64,000 nucleotides of DNA from Ascidiaceihabitans sp034111945 (GTDB lineage: Bacteria; Pseudomonadota; Alphaproteobacteria; Rhodobacterales; Rhodobacteraceae): contig JBLHSG010000008.1 of assembly GCA_047626725.1 (NCBI GenBank), positions 62,001-126,000 on the forward strand, read 5' to 3'. This document shows positions 26,973 through 36,124 of the stretch, one piece after another (the stretch's first letter is position 1; each line of letters opens with the position of its first letter). The translations under genes were made by a program, and so were the position numbers. Below the pieces are notes generated by a model. The model did no database searches. It was not told the origin of the DNA and saw nothing but the letters and a program-made list of their open reading frames with translations.

Positions 26973-28418
26973 ATGTTTGCGCCGAACCAGACCAAAACGG
27001 ACTGCTCCAAAGCGAAACGTCAGGAGACGCTAAGCGTCCCTGAGATCGTGCAGATGTTCAAATATTTTGGCCGTAACGAAGACGGCGTCATGACCATCTT
27101 TGCTATTATGATGTTGTTGATGATGTTGATCGTCGGCGGTATCGGCGTCGATTTGATGCGCAACGAGATGGAACGCACGCGTCTGCAAAATACCATTGAC
27201 CGCGCGGTTTTAGCCGCTGCCGATCTGGACCAAACCCTGGACCCCGAAGCCGTCGTGAACGACTATTTCGACAAGGCCGGCATGTCGTCCTATCTGTCGA
27301 CCGTGACTGTCACCGAAGGTCTGAACTTTCGCACCGTAAACGCCACCGCCAACACCGTCACCCCGACCCGCTTTATGCGTTTGGTGGGCATTGACGAGCT
27401 GGGCGTCCCTGCACGCAGTACGGCCGAAGAACGTATTTCGAACGTCGAGATTTCGATGGTTTTGGACATTTCCGGCTCCATGCGCTGGAACAACAAGATG
27501 AGCAACCTAAAGCAAGCCGCAAAATCGTTTGTTGAGGAAGTCATTCGCGAAGAAACCGAAGACTTGATTTCAGTTTCGCTGGTGCCCTACACCGCACAAG
27601 TGAACGCCGGGCCTGATATCTTTAACGAGATGAACCCGACCCATTTGCACGGCTATTCGCATTGCATCGATTTTGACACGAGCGATTTCAACACGCCAAG
27701 CATCAGCGTTACCAAGACGTATCCGCAAATGCAGAACTTTGAATACAGTTCGAGCCGCAACTACAATACGATCCAAAATCCAGGCTGTCCGCGCCAGACA
27801 TACGAGCGCATCGTGCCACTGTCACAAGACGGCTTCAGCCTAAAAACCACGATCGACAAATACACATCCCGGGCCAACACATCCATCCACCTTGGGATGA
27901 AATGGGGCGTTGCCTTGCTTGACCCTGCGTTCCGGACCGTCAGCCAGTCGTTGGCGAATACCGGCAAGATCGATGGGATTTTTGCAGGCCGACCTGCTGA
28001 ATACACCGATGTCGAGACGCTGAAAACCGTCCTGCTGATGACCGATGGTCAGAACGTCGACACTGTGCGCATTCAACCTTGGTATTATGCCAGTGACAGC
28101 CACTATGCGCATTGGAACAAATATCCGTTGCAGTGGTACTTGAACCGCTACGTGCGGTCCAGCGATCACGACGATTGGAAGTACACGAAATACTCCGCGT
28201 CACAGGCCGATAACATGCTGTCCAGCATCTGCACGGCTGCCAAAGACAAAGGTATCGTGATCTGGTCCGTCGGGTTTGAAGTCAGCGATTATAGCGCCAC
28301 GGTCATGTCCAACTGCGCCTCTTCGCCTAGCCACTTCTTTCGTGTCGAAGGTGTCGAGATTTCAGAGGCATTCAAAGCCATCGCAAGCCAAATTAACCAA
28401 TTGAGGTTGACCCAATGA
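26973..28418 (+). CDS. TadG-like pilus assembly protein with von Willebrand A domain
   Basis: About 481 residues from ATG 26973. An FGRNEDGVMTIFAIMMLLMMLI segment forms one N-terminal membrane helix, then a periplasmic vWA domain starts at VEISMVLDISGSMRWNNKM with the metal-binding DxSxS motif. This is the TadG layout of Flp/Tad pilus systems. The start is uncertain: TTG 26853 has AGGAGG 12 bases upstream but a CtrA-type box just before it, while ATG 27054 puts the membrane helix closest to the N-terminus, as in the next two proteins. The stop overlaps the following gene by ATGA. No tadA/cpaF ATPase is in the window. Confidence 0.8.
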   Translation: MFAPNQTKTDCSKAKRQETLSVPEIVQMFKYFGRNEDGVMTIFAIMMLLMMLIVGGIGVDLMRNEMERTRLQNTIDRAVLAAADLDQTLDPEAVVNDYFDKAGMSSYLSTVTVTEGLNFRTVNATANTVTPTRFMRLVGIDELGVPARSTAEERISNVEISMVLDISGSMRWNNKMSNLKQAAKSFVEEVIREETEDLISVSLVPYTAQVNAGPDIFNEMNPTHLHGYSHCIDFDTSDFNTPSISVTKTYPQMQNFEYSSSRNYNTIQNPGCPRQTYERIVPLSQDGFSLKTTIDKYTSRANTSIHLGMKWGVALLDPAFRTVSQSLANTGKIDGIFAGRPAEYTDVETLKTVLLMTDGQNVDTVRIQPWYYASDSHYAHWNKYPLQWYLNRYVRSSDHDDWKYTKYSASQADNMLSSICTAAKDKGIVIWSVGFEVSDYSATVMSNCASSPSHFFRVEGVEISEAFKAIASQINQLRLTQ

Positions 28419-28951
28419 AACAGACATTCCTAAATCGCATCAAGCGGTTCGGGCGGAATGAAGATGGCCAGATGGTTGTTGAATTCGCGCTCGGGGTGCC
28501 TCTGATCTTCACCTTGTTCCTGACCTCTGTGGAAATGGGCATCTATTCCATGCGCCAGGTGTTTCTGGACCGCGGCGTGGATATGACAGTGCGCAACATC
28601 CGTCTGAACACCGGTGCAAACTATACGCACCTTGATCTAAAGCAGATGATTTGCACGTATTCCGGGCTGCCAAACGATTGTGACAACACGCTGCGTTTGT
28701 CGATGAACCCGATTGATATGCGCAACTTCAACGGATTTGGCGGATCAGCCGATTGCGTGGACATTTCGCAGCCGGTGACCCCTTTGCAGGTATTTTCGAA
28801 TGGTTTGGATCACGAGGTCATGCTGATCCGCGCCTGCTATATGTTTAAACCGGTCTTTCCGACATCCGGATTGGGCCACTCGTTTACCAAAGACGGTTCC
28901 GGCCGCGCTAAGATGGTATCGGTATCGGCCTTTGTGCAGGAGCCACAATAA
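28415..28951 (+). CDS. TadE-like pilus assembly protein
   Basis: A 178-residue protein with a positively charged N-terminus and FGRNEDGQMVVEFALGVPLIF, where G followed four residues later by VE-F resembles the prepilin-peptidase site G/xxxxE(Y/F) of TadE/TadF pseudopilins. One membrane helix follows, then a periplasmic domain with several cysteines (CTYSGLPNDCDN, DCVDIS, RACYMF). It starts inside the stop of the vWA protein (ATGA) and its own stop overlaps the third gene as TAATG, so the three are translationally coupled. Confidence 0.8.
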   Translation: MKQTFLNRIKRFGRNEDGQMVVEFALGVPLIFTLFLTSVEMGIYSMRQVFLDRGVDMTVRNIRLNTGANYTHLDLKQMICTYSGLPNDCDNTLRLSMNPIDMRNFNGFGGSADCVDISQPVTPLQVFSNGLDHEVMLIRACYMFKPVFPTSGLGHSFTKDGSGRAKMVSVSAFVQEPQ

Positions 28952-29529
28952 TGGAACATAAACGCACATGGAAACGCGCCTCTTTGCGCCATTGGATCAA
29001 GCGGTATTCGCGGGATGAAGACGGCAGTATCGCCATCGAAATGATGCTGCTCCTGCCGATGTTGTTCTGGGCGTTTCTGACGCTGTTCTCGATTTTTGAT
29101 GCTTATCGCAAGCATTCGATGAACCAAAAGGCAGCCTTCACAATTGGCGACATGATCTCTCGTGAGACGGCGTTGGTGAACCAGGCCTACCTGAACGGAA
29201 CGCAACAGTTGTTGTCTTATCTGACCAACGCAGATCTGTCCGACACGTCGATCCGCATCACCAGCGTAAAATACGATGCAGATAACAACATCTACAAACG
29301 CGATTGGTCAAAAACCAAAGGTTGGGTTCCAGAGTTGGGGAACAACGACATCAAAAACTGGAACGATCGCCTGCCAGTCATGCCGCACAACGAACGCATC
29401 ATGGTTGTCGAGACATTCGTGAAATACGATCCGCCCTACAACACCGGTCTCTCGGACCACGAGATCGTGAACTTTGTCTTTACCCGCCCACGCTATGCAC
29501 CGCAGGTTCTGTGGGATCACAACAGCTAA
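28951..29529 (+). CDS. TadE/TadF-like pilus assembly protein
   Basis: A 192-residue protein with the same pattern as its neighbour: basic start, YSRDEDGSIAIEMMLLLPML with a G/xxxxE-type site, one membrane helix (about residues 28-50), then a periplasmic region of about 140 residues with VVETFVKYDPPYN. Third gene of the unit, and convergent with the hypothetical gene at 29526, the stops overlapping by four bases. Likely a minor pseudopilin or assembly partner of the vWA protein. Confidence 0.78.
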   Translation: MEHKRTWKRASLRHWIKRYSRDEDGSIAIEMMLLLPMLFWAFLTLFSIFDAYRKHSMNQKAAFTIGDMISRETALVNQAYLNGTQQLLSYLTNADLSDTSIRITSVKYDADNNIYKRDWSKTKGWVPELGNNDIKNWNDRLPVMPHNERIMVVETFVKYDPPYNTGLSDHEIVNFVFTRPRYAPQVLWDHNS

Positions 29530-30014
29530 AGGTCGAGCCCGCCTAAGTCACGCAGCGCGATTTTTGCGGCGATGATCTCGGACATAAATTTAGTTTGATG
29601 CCCCGGTGTCATTCCACCGATCCCGATCTGGCGACCAATGCGCCACCAAAGACCCGGACGCCACACACGGCCTTCGGGTTTTTTGGTGCGCAAAAGAAAT
29701 CCGTTGGATGGTTTGAACGCAAAAAATCCACGATCAATGCTGACGATATCGTCAAGGCGCGCAATCACATGGCCGCTGCTGTCGCGAATTTCGGTGTCGG
29801 TCATTTCGATCACATGCGCTGTAGAGCGGCGCATTTTTTCCGCCAACATCAGCGAAGCCGCACCAACCACCAGCAAAAACAGCCCCCCCAACAAGGACGG
29901 AGGCTGCACAATGCACAAATAAATCAGCAAGAACCCCAAGAACGCCAGCGCCGTGATGCCCAAAAACCGTCGTCCGGCAGAGGCATGCACCGTTGCAATA
30001 ACTTCGTCGCTCAT
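29526..30014 (-). CDS. Conserved hypothetical membrane protein
   Basis: A 162-residue protein from ATG 30014 (AAGGGA eight bases upstream). Two adjacent membrane helices (FLGITALAFLGFLLIYLCIV and SLLGGLFLLVVGAASLML, residues about 15-52) are followed by a cytosolic domain with short beta-strand-like segments (IEMTDTEIRDSSGHVIARLDD), a pattern resembling a PH-like domain. I do not recognise a named family. It is alone on this strand between the pilus genes and the dehydrogenase. Confidence 0.7.
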   Translation of the reverse strand: MSDEVIATVHASAGRRFLGITALAFLGFLLIYLCIVQPPSLLGGLFLLVVGAASLMLAEKMRRSTAHVIEMTDTEIRDSSGHVIARLDDIVSIDRGFFAFKPSNGFLLRTKKPEGRVWRPGLWWRIGRQIGIGGMTPGHQTKFMSEIIAAKIALRDLGGLDL

Positions 30015-30090
30015 GTTGCGTTCCCTTTTCGCTGGCCGATTTTCTGGCGCACGCAGCACCTACCCTTGATCGGGGGCACGCCACAAGTCG

Positions 30091-31035
30091 TTAGCGTTTT
30101 GGCACAACCTCGTAACCGCGTTCTTCGGGTTCCTCATCAACCAATTCTGTCGGAAATCCAGGGGCTGTGATCGACAGGCCTGTGGCCTCTTCCAGCCGTT
30201 CAATCATGCGGTCAGACTGCGCGCGCACGCCGTAGCGTTTTTGGCCATCAGTCATCATTTCAATCATCAAAGGGGACAGTTCCAGCGGAACATTGTGACG
30301 ATCCGCGATATCCTGAAACAGCCCGATGTCCTTTTGAATAAGGTCCATGGTGAAATTCACATCACGATTACCAGACAAGATCAGCTGGCTTTCCGTCTCG
30401 TGAACAAACGACGTGCCAGACGAAATCGCCATCGCCTCATAGGTCATGCCAAGGTCCATTCCTGCGGCCTTCATCACCGTCAGCGCCTCGCAAACCGACA
30501 GTAAATTCATCGTCGCCAAGTAGTTGGTCATCACTTTTAAGGTAGACGAATTGCCGACCTCGCCGACGTGCAAAATACGGCGTCCCATGTGGGTCAAAAT
30601 CGGCAGGACCTTGTCAAATGTGTCGCGGGTGCAGCCCGCATAGATGCTGATGTTGCCAGTATCTGCACGATGACAGCCGCCGGAAACCGGACAATCAACG
30701 GCTTCGCCGCCTGCTTCGATCACCAATGCAGCAAGGCGTTTCACCTCATCTGCGTCGGTCGTCGACATTTCCATCCAGATTTTTCCGAGGCCAACATGCG
30801 GCATCATTTCCTGGACGACCGCGTCACAGGCGGCAGGACTGGGCAAACACGTGATGACCGCATCGCACACTTGCATAACGTGCGCGGCACTGTCGCCGGC
30901 CTTGGCGCCTTGTTCGACTTTGGCGGCTACAAAATCCGCGTTCAGATCAAAGACAGTGACGTCTTCGCCGTTGCGGATCAGACTGCCTGCAAGTTTGCCG
31001 CCGACATTGCCGAGGCCGATAAAACCGATTTTCAT
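30091..31035 (-). CDS. NAD(P)-dependent beta-hydroxyacid dehydrogenase
   Basis: A 314-residue enzyme of the 3-hydroxyisobutyrate dehydrogenase family. The N-terminal Rossmann fold begins MKIGFIGLGNVGGKLAGSL; the substrate-binding CPVSGGCHRADTGNISIYAGG-type loop lies near residue 116 (DCPVSGGCHRADTG), and the catalytic lysine is in NSSTLKVMTNYLA near 168. The C-terminal part is longer than usual by a short acidic tail (VDEEPEERGYEVVPKR). Substrate could be 3-hydroxyisobutyrate, tartronate semialdehyde or a related acid; neighbours give no clue. Confidence 0.85.
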   Translation of the reverse strand: MKIGFIGLGNVGGKLAGSLIRNGEDVTVFDLNADFVAAKVEQGAKAGDSAAHVMQVCDAVITCLPSPAACDAVVQEMMPHVGLGKIWMEMSTTDADEVKRLAALVIEAGGEAVDCPVSGGCHRADTGNISIYAGCTRDTFDKVLPILTHMGRRILHVGEVGNSSTLKVMTNYLATMNLLSVCEALTVMKAAGMDLGMTYEAMAISSGTSFVHETESQLILSGNRDVNFTMDLIQKDIGLFQDIADRHNVPLELSPLMIEMMTDGQKRYGVRAQSDRMIERLEEATGLSITAPGFPTELVDEEPEERGYEVVPKR

Positions 31036-31168
31036 AAGTGTTACTCCTGTTTGCCCCGTAAATCAGCCGTCCAAACACGTCTTGTCCATCCCGATTGCGA
31101 CGCAACCGATCAAGATTTTGAAATATTCGGAATTTCACAGCCTGCAAACGCAAAACAAGGTAACGCCC

Positions 31169-31300
31169 CTAGTCTTCGATAGGTCGGTTCAGCAATTTTC
31201 TGACGCCCTTTAATAGCGTGCTCTTGGACACCGGTTTGACCAGTTGCAGGTCATCCACGCTGACACCATTGCCATGAATTGCCGCCTCTTTTGGATAGCA
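31169..31300 (-). pseudogene. Out-of-frame receiver C-terminus of the hybrid kinase
   Basis: In the next frame the minus strand reads GYPKEAAIHGNG, then DDLQLVKPVSKSTLLKG and ends at a TAG at 31169-31171. This is what a receiver domain should have after its FIS strand: the Lys of LVKP is the conserved switch lysine. The join needs ISG-YP; the genome has TCTGCTATCC where TCTGGCTATCC would be expected, a single missing base. Either a real recent mutation or a sequencing/assembly error. Confidence 0.7.
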
Positions 31301-32733
31301 GAGATGAAAATCACCTTGAGGCCCTTGATCATTTTACGTGCCTCACGCGCCAGTTCAGGGCCCTGCAACGCGCCCGGCATCACGATATCCGTCAGCATAA
31401 CTTCGGGGTGATAACCCTCGGCCAACATCGCATATGCTTCGTCCCCCGATGCAGCCTGCGCGACGCCTAAACCCAGTTCAGACAGCTGGCGCACGATTAC
31501 ATTGCGCACGTCTGGTTCGTCTTCGACCACCAGAATTTTCGAGGATTTAACGATGCCGTCCATCTGTTCCTGAATTTGATCCAACGTGCTGGGCTGGTCC
31601 GATCCACTGACCGCCGGGAAATACAGTTTGAACGTGGTGCCAACGCCGATCTCGCTGTAAATCCGCACCGACCCATGGGATTGTTTCAAAAATCCAAAGA
31701 CCATCGACAGCCCCAAGCCAGATCCCTTGCCCACAACTTTGGTCGTGTAAAACGGTTCAAACGCCTTGCTGATGACCTTTTGACTCATCCCTTCGCCGTT
31801 GTCCGAAATCGCCAGCATCACGTAACGACCGGGTTCAATATCTTCGTATCGGTCGGTCACGTAGGCCTCTGAAATGCGCACATTACAGGTTTCAATCGTC
31901 AGCTTTCCGGCACCGGTTGGCATGGCGTCACAGGCATTGTTGACGATGTTCAAAATCGCAGTATCCAGTTGATGACGGTCCACATTCACGGTCCACAAAC
32001 CGCCCCCTTCGACGGTCTGAATCGAAATATTGGCTGGAATAACGCGGCGCATCATTGAGTCCATTTCGCGCACGACACGGTTCATATCAATCTGCTTAGG
32101 CGTCAAATGGGCGCGACGGCCATAGGCCAACAATTGTTGCGTCAGGCTGGATCCCCGCGATGCCGCGCGCAACGCGTCGTCAACAAAGCTCATTCTTTCC
32201 ATTGAATCGGGATCAGAGCGTAGGAATTCCAAGTTGCCCTGAATGACCGTCAGCAAATTGTTGAAATCATGCGCGACGCCGCCAACCAATTGACCAATCG
32301 CATCGGTGCGCTGGCTTTGGATCAATGCCGCCGCCGACCGCTTGGCGACCGTATTGTCAAAGATAACAGCTAACGATCGGATGAATTTCTGGTTCTTGTC
32401 AAAAGACGCCGTGGCGGACAAAAGCACCGGAATAGTTGATCCGTCTTTGCGCACAAAATCGTATTCGATATTGTAAACCGAACCGGTCCTGTAAAACAGC
32501 GGCAGGACTTCTTCGATGGCCATTTTTCGGGATGCATCGGTCAGAAAATCAGACGACTGGCGGCCCACCATTTCCTCGGGCTCATAGCCCAGTTTGCTTG
32601 CCCAAAACCGGCTAACGCGCAAAAGCCGCCCCTCTTTGTCGATGGAATGCATCAGGATGGGCGCATTTTCCATCAGTGGTTCAAACGGATCTTCTGGTGC
32701 GGTTTTCATGTAGTTCAGCAAATTGTTAGTCAT
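31210..32733 (-). CDS. PAS-hybrid sensor histidine kinase, receiver domain truncated by a frameshift
   Basis: A PAS domain (about residues 15-125, PLMENAPILMHSIDKEG) is followed by a HisKA phosphoacceptor (GGVAHDFNNLLTVIQGNLEF) and an ATPase domain (NIVNNACDAM, ISDNGEGMSQ, GKGSGLGLSMVFGF), then a receiver domain with the phosphoaspartate in MLTDIVMP. Start at ATG 32733 (MTNNLLNYMK); a GTG at 32799 would add a hydrophobic stretch. The frame ends in a garbled IQKRRQFMAM tail at 31210; adding one base near 31299 restores a normal receiver end with the LVKP lysine and a stop at 31169. So the receiver lacks its last helix/strand and key lysine as sequenced. Confidence 0.82.
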   Translation of the reverse strand: MTNNLLNYMKTAPEDPFEPLMENAPILMHSIDKEGRLLRVSRFWASKLGYEPEEMVGRQSSDFLTDASRKMAIEEVLPLFYRTGSVYNIEYDFVRKDGSTIPVLLSATASFDKNQKFIRSLAVIFDNTVAKRSAAALIQSQRTDAIGQLVGGVAHDFNNLLTVIQGNLEFLRSDPDSMERMSFVDDALRAASRGSSLTQQLLAYGRRAHLTPKQIDMNRVVREMDSMMRRVIPANISIQTVEGGGLWTVNVDRHQLDTAILNIVNNACDAMPTGAGKLTIETCNVRISEAYVTDRYEDIEPGRYVMLAISDNGEGMSQKVISKAFEPFYTTKVVGKGSGLGLSMVFGFLKQSHGSVRIYSEIGVGTTFKLYFPAVSGSDQPSTLDQIQEQMDGIVKSSKILVVEDEPDVRNVIVRQLSELGLGVAQAASGDEAYAMLAEGYHPEVMLTDIVMPGALQGPELAREARKMIKGLKVIFISAIQKRRQFMAMVSAWMTCNWSNRCPRARY

Positions 32734-32856
32734 TCGTGCCCCGTCTTTTATTAGCCCCAATAGGACACCTAAAAAGAGTAACACAAAAACAATAAGCACG
32801 CATAGCGAGCAAATTTACAAAATCAATGCCGTTTCCCGCACCACAAAAATAGACAG

Positions 32857-33909
32857 CTAGCGCAGGCGCAGATCCGATTGTGCATCAAAGAACAAAGCAC
32901 GGCGCGGTTCGAATTCGACGTCGACGGTATCGCCGATTTTGCTGCGCTCGTCGCCGCGTTCTTCGACAATCAAACGGGTCCCGTCCGAGGCGCGCAAATA
33001 GGCATACGATACGCCGCCCAAGGCTTCGGTCAATTCCACTTTCATCAAATCGCCGGGCACGATGTTCAGATGTTCGGGTCGCACGCCCATCGTCACGGTG
33101 CCCGCGTCTTTGGGGATCGCTGAATTTGCGACCGGGGCGCGCAGTGCCGCGTGCGCCGCTTGGCCGTTGCTGACCGTACAATCCATAAAGTTCATCGACG
33201 GTGATCCGATGAATCCCGCTACGAATTTGTTGTCGGGATTGCGGTACAATTCCAAAGGTGCACCCACCTGTTCGATCCGGCCCGCGCGCAGCACAACGAT
33301 CTTGTCGGCCATCGTCATTGCTTCGACCTGATCGTGGGTGACGTAAATCATCGTTGCGCCGATTTCGTGGTGCAAACGTGCAATTTCCACGCGCATTTCT
33401 ACACGCAGCTCAGCGTCCAAATTCGACAGTGGTTCGTCGAACAAAAACACATCCGGCCCACGCACAATCGCGCGCCCAATCGCCACCCGTTGACGTTGCC
33501 CGCCTGACAGTGCTTTAGGTTTGCGTTTCAGGTAATCACCCAACTTTAGAATGTCCGATGCCTTACCGACTTTTTCTTTGATTTCGGCCTTGGGCACACC
33601 GTTCATGCGTAACCCGAACCCCATGTTTTCCGCAACCGTCATGTGTGGGTAAAGCGCGTATGTCTGGAACACCATCGCCACGCCGCGCAGGCTTGGATCC
33701 ATGTGTGTAACATCTTGATCCCCAATAGACATTTGGCCTTGAGTGGTTTCTTCAAGCCCGGCAATCATCCGCAACAACGTTGATTTCCCACAGCCTGAAG
33801 GGCCGACAAAAACACAAAATTCACCATCGGCAATATCCAGATCAATGCCGTGAATGACCTGCGTTTCGCCATAGCGTTTCACCACGTTTTTTAGGTTCAC
33901 TCCGGTCAT
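32857..33909 (-). CDS. Sugar ABC transporter ATP-binding protein (UgpC/MsmX type)
   Basis: A 350-residue ATPase of the carbohydrate uptake class CUT1. Walker A GPSGCGKST near residue 37, signature LSGGQRQRVAIGRA near 135, Walker B VFLFDEPLSNLDA, and the H-loop THDQVEAMT are all intact. The C-terminal regulatory domain (about 240-350) has the TOBE-type MGVRPEHLNI segment. It lies directly downstream of the IclR regulator (three bases apart) on the opposite strand to the binding protein and permeases, which it very probably serves. Confidence 0.93.
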   Translation of the reverse strand: MTGVNLKNVVKRYGETQVIHGIDLDIADGEFCVFVGPSGCGKSTLLRMIAGLEETTQGQMSIGDQDVTHMDPSLRGVAMVFQTYALYPHMTVAENMGFGLRMNGVPKAEIKEKVGKASDILKLGDYLKRKPKALSGGQRQRVAIGRAIVRGPDVFLFDEPLSNLDAELRVEMRVEIARLHHEIGATMIYVTHDQVEAMTMADKIVVLRAGRIEQVGAPLELYRNPDNKFVAGFIGSPSMNFMDCTVSNGQAAHAALRAPVANSAIPKDAGTVTMGVRPEHLNIVPGDLMKVELTEALGGVSYAYLRASDGTRLIVEERGDERSKIGDTVDVEFEPRRALFFDAQSDLRLR

Positions 33910-33912
33910 GTC

Positions 33913-34704
33913 TTACGTCCCCGTCCGTTGATGTGAGGCATCAGGAAAACGCCATGCTTGGGCGTCCTGTGCGATGTTTTGGGCAGCCACGCTCAGGTGT
34001 GGTTCCCATGTTTCCAGATCGTTTAATGTGTGGCGTGTTGTCGGGCCCGTCACTGACAGCCCGCCCAGCACACGGCCATTTTTGGTCAAGATCGGTTTGG
34101 CGATACAAATGATCCCCGGTTCGTGTTCCTGACGGTCAAATGCGTAGCCACGCGCGCGGATTGCGGCCAGTTCTGCGCGCAAATCTGCCTCTGTTGTCAG
34201 TGTCGTGTCGGTAAATCGGTGAAACGATTGTTGGGCGATGGCGCGGGTCAAATCCGCCTCGGGCAGATGCGCCAACATCGCCTTGCCGACGCCTGTGCAA
34301 TAGGCGGGGCCAACACGCCCTGCTTGGCTGTACATTTCGACGGGTTGGGCTGCGTTTCGTTTGTCGACGTACAAAACTTGGCTGCTATCCATCTGCGCCA
34401 AATGCACGGTTTCACCTAACTCGTGGCTAAGTGCATCCAGATGCGGACGCGCAATCGGGGCCAGCGATGAATGCGACCACGCCGCATGTGCAAGGCGCAC
34501 CAATCGCATGCCCAGCGCATAGGTTTGCCGCTCCGGATCATAGGTCAACATCCCTTGCGATGTCAGCGTTTGCAAAAACCGATACAGCGTCGCTTTGGGA
34601 AAGGACGAGGTTTCCAACAACTGCCCAAATCGCACAGGCCGTGGAAACGACGCGACTTGATCCAGCACATCGCACGCTTTGCCGACTGTTCCGTCTCCTG
34701 ACAC
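33913..34704 (-). CDS. IclR-family transcriptional regulator of the galactoside locus
   Basis: A 263-residue regulator with an N-terminal winged helix (FGQLLETSSFPKATLYRFLQTLTSQGMLTYD, residues about 25-55) and a C-terminal IclR effector domain (VHLAQMDSSQVLYVDKR, GRVGPAYCTGVGKAMLA, GYAFDRQEHEPGIICIAKPI). GTG start at 34704. It is divergent from the binding-protein gene and co-directional with the ATPase gene, so it probably controls both through the palindrome at 34792-34810. Effector is likely a galactose-derived metabolite. Confidence 0.9.
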   Translation of the reverse strand: MSGDGTVGKACDVLDQVASFPRPVRFGQLLETSSFPKATLYRFLQTLTSQGMLTYDPERQTYALGMRLVRLAHAAWSHSSLAPIARPHLDALSHELGETVHLAQMDSSQVLYVDKRNAAQPVEMYSQAGRVGPAYCTGVGKAMLAHLPEADLTRAIAQQSFHRFTDTTLTTEADLRAELAAIRARGYAFDRQEHEPGIICIAKPILTKNGRVLGGLSVTGPTTRHTLNDLETWEPHLSVAAQNIAQDAQAWRFPDASHQRTGT

Positions 34705-34791
34705 GTTTCAACCCTCCCGAGCGTTGGCCGTTTAGCAAAGATGCTGTTGACCCTAGGTGATTCGATATGATTATCTCACTAAATAGAACTA

Positions 34792-34810
34792 GGTTTCAAC
34801 TATTGAAACC
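34792..34810. promoter_or_regulatory. Perfect palindrome, candidate IclR operator
   Basis: GGTTTCAA-CTA-TTGAAACC is a perfect 8-3-8 inverted repeat, 42 bases before the binding-protein ATG. A plausible promoter (TTGACC 34747-34752, ATTATC 34770-34775, spacing 17) ends just upstream, so the palindrome would overlap the early transcribed region, as expected for repression. The site sits between IclR and the operon it faces. Confidence 0.65.
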
Positions 34811-34852
34811 AAAACTGTTTCGGAGGGCGAAGCAGTCAAAAGGGAGAAGACC

Positions 34853-36118
34853 ATGAAATTCACACTAAAGGCGACCTTGGCCGCTTTGGCTGCCAGCACG
34901 ATTTTGGCAGGCTCTGCGTCTGCAGACGGCCACGCGAAACTGACCGGCGATCTGCGCATTTTCCTCGATACATCCAACCCTGCACCACGGGCCACGATGG
35001 AAGCCATGATTGGCCGTTTTCAGGACCTGCACCAGGACTTGAACATCGAAACAACTGTGATCGATCGCGAAGCCTACAAAACCCAAATCCGCAACTTTCT
35101 GACCGCAGATGCACCTGACGTGGCCACATGGTACGCGGCAAATCGTATGGCACCGTTCGTAAAAGCCGGCCTGTTCGACGACGTATCCGACCTGTGGGCC
35201 GAACCTGAAATCGCCGAAAACCTTGCATCAACCAAAGGCGCAATGACCATCGACGACAAACAGTGGGGCGTGCCGTACACGTACTACCAATGGGGCGTTT
35301 ATTACCGCAAAGACATCTACGAAGAACTGGGTATCAATGAACCTGCCGATTTCGACGAGATGATCGCCAACTGCGAAAAAGTCATCGAATCTGGCCGCAA
35401 ATGTTACACCATCGGTACAAAATACCTGTGGACTGCATCTGGCTGGTTTGACTACCTGAACATGCGGACACACGGCTTTGATTTCCACATGGATCTGGCT
35501 GCCGGCAACGTTGCATGGAACAGCCCAGAAGTTCGCGAAACATTCGCAAACTGGGGCCGCTTGGTCGAAATGGGCGCCTTTGTTGACGACCACCAGAACA
35601 AAGACTGGCAGCAATCCCTACCATTGATCGTATCGGGCGAAGCCGCCGCGATCCTCAAGGGTAACTTTGCCGTCGCACCATTGCGCGAAGCAGGTCTGGA
35701 CGACAGCAAGCTGGATTTCCACCAGTTCCCTGCAATCACACCGGGCGTTGAATTGGCCGAAGACGCGCCAACAGACACGTTCCACATTCCGGCAAATGCA
35801 TCCAACAAAGACAACGCGCGCGCCTTCTTGCGTTTCGTCGTGTCCGCGGATGAACAAACCGAAATTAACAATGGTGCAAACCTTGGCCAGCTGCCAGTGA
35901 ACGCGAAATCGTCCATCGACGATGACAAATTCCTGAAAGAAGGCTTTGACATGCTGTCCTCCAATTCACCGGGCGGCGTTGCGCAATTCTTTGACCGCGA
36001 CTATCCGGCAGAAATGGCCAAAGCGGCGATGGAAGGCATGCAAGAGTTCATGGTGTTCCCGGAAAATCTGGACGACATCCTAGAGCGTCTAGAAGCCACA
36101 CGCGCCGACGTTTACTAA
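34853..36118 (+). CDS. Sugar ABC transporter substrate-binding protein
   Basis: A 421-residue periplasmic binding protein (CUT1, family 1). Signal peptide MKFTLKATLAALAASTILAGSASA, cleaved before DGHAKL. The mature protein has the typical family opening GDLRIFLDTSNPAPRATMEAM, the TVIDREAYKTQI linker and many aromatic residues for sugar stacking (PYTYYQWGVYYRKD, WFDYLNMRTHGFDF). AGGGAGAAG precedes the ATG. First gene of the galactoside operon; a strong intercistronic hairpin follows it, as is common after binding-protein genes that must be made in excess. Confidence 0.93.
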   Translation: MKFTLKATLAALAASTILAGSASADGHAKLTGDLRIFLDTSNPAPRATMEAMIGRFQDLHQDLNIETTVIDREAYKTQIRNFLTADAPDVATWYAANRMAPFVKAGLFDDVSDLWAEPEIAENLASTKGAMTIDDKQWGVPYTYYQWGVYYRKDIYEELGINEPADFDEMIANCEKVIESGRKCYTIGTKYLWTASGWFDYLNMRTHGFDFHMDLAAGNVAWNSPEVRETFANWGRLVEMGAFVDDHQNKDWQQSLPLIVSGEAAAILKGNFAVAPLREAGLDDSKLDFHQFPAITPGVELAEDAPTDTFHIPANASNKDNARAFLRFVVSADEQTEINNGANLGQLPVNAKSSIDDDKFLKEGFDMLSSNSPGGVAQFFDRDYPAEMAKAAMEGMQEFMVFPENLDDILERLEATRADVY

Positions 36119-36124
36119 GCCAAC

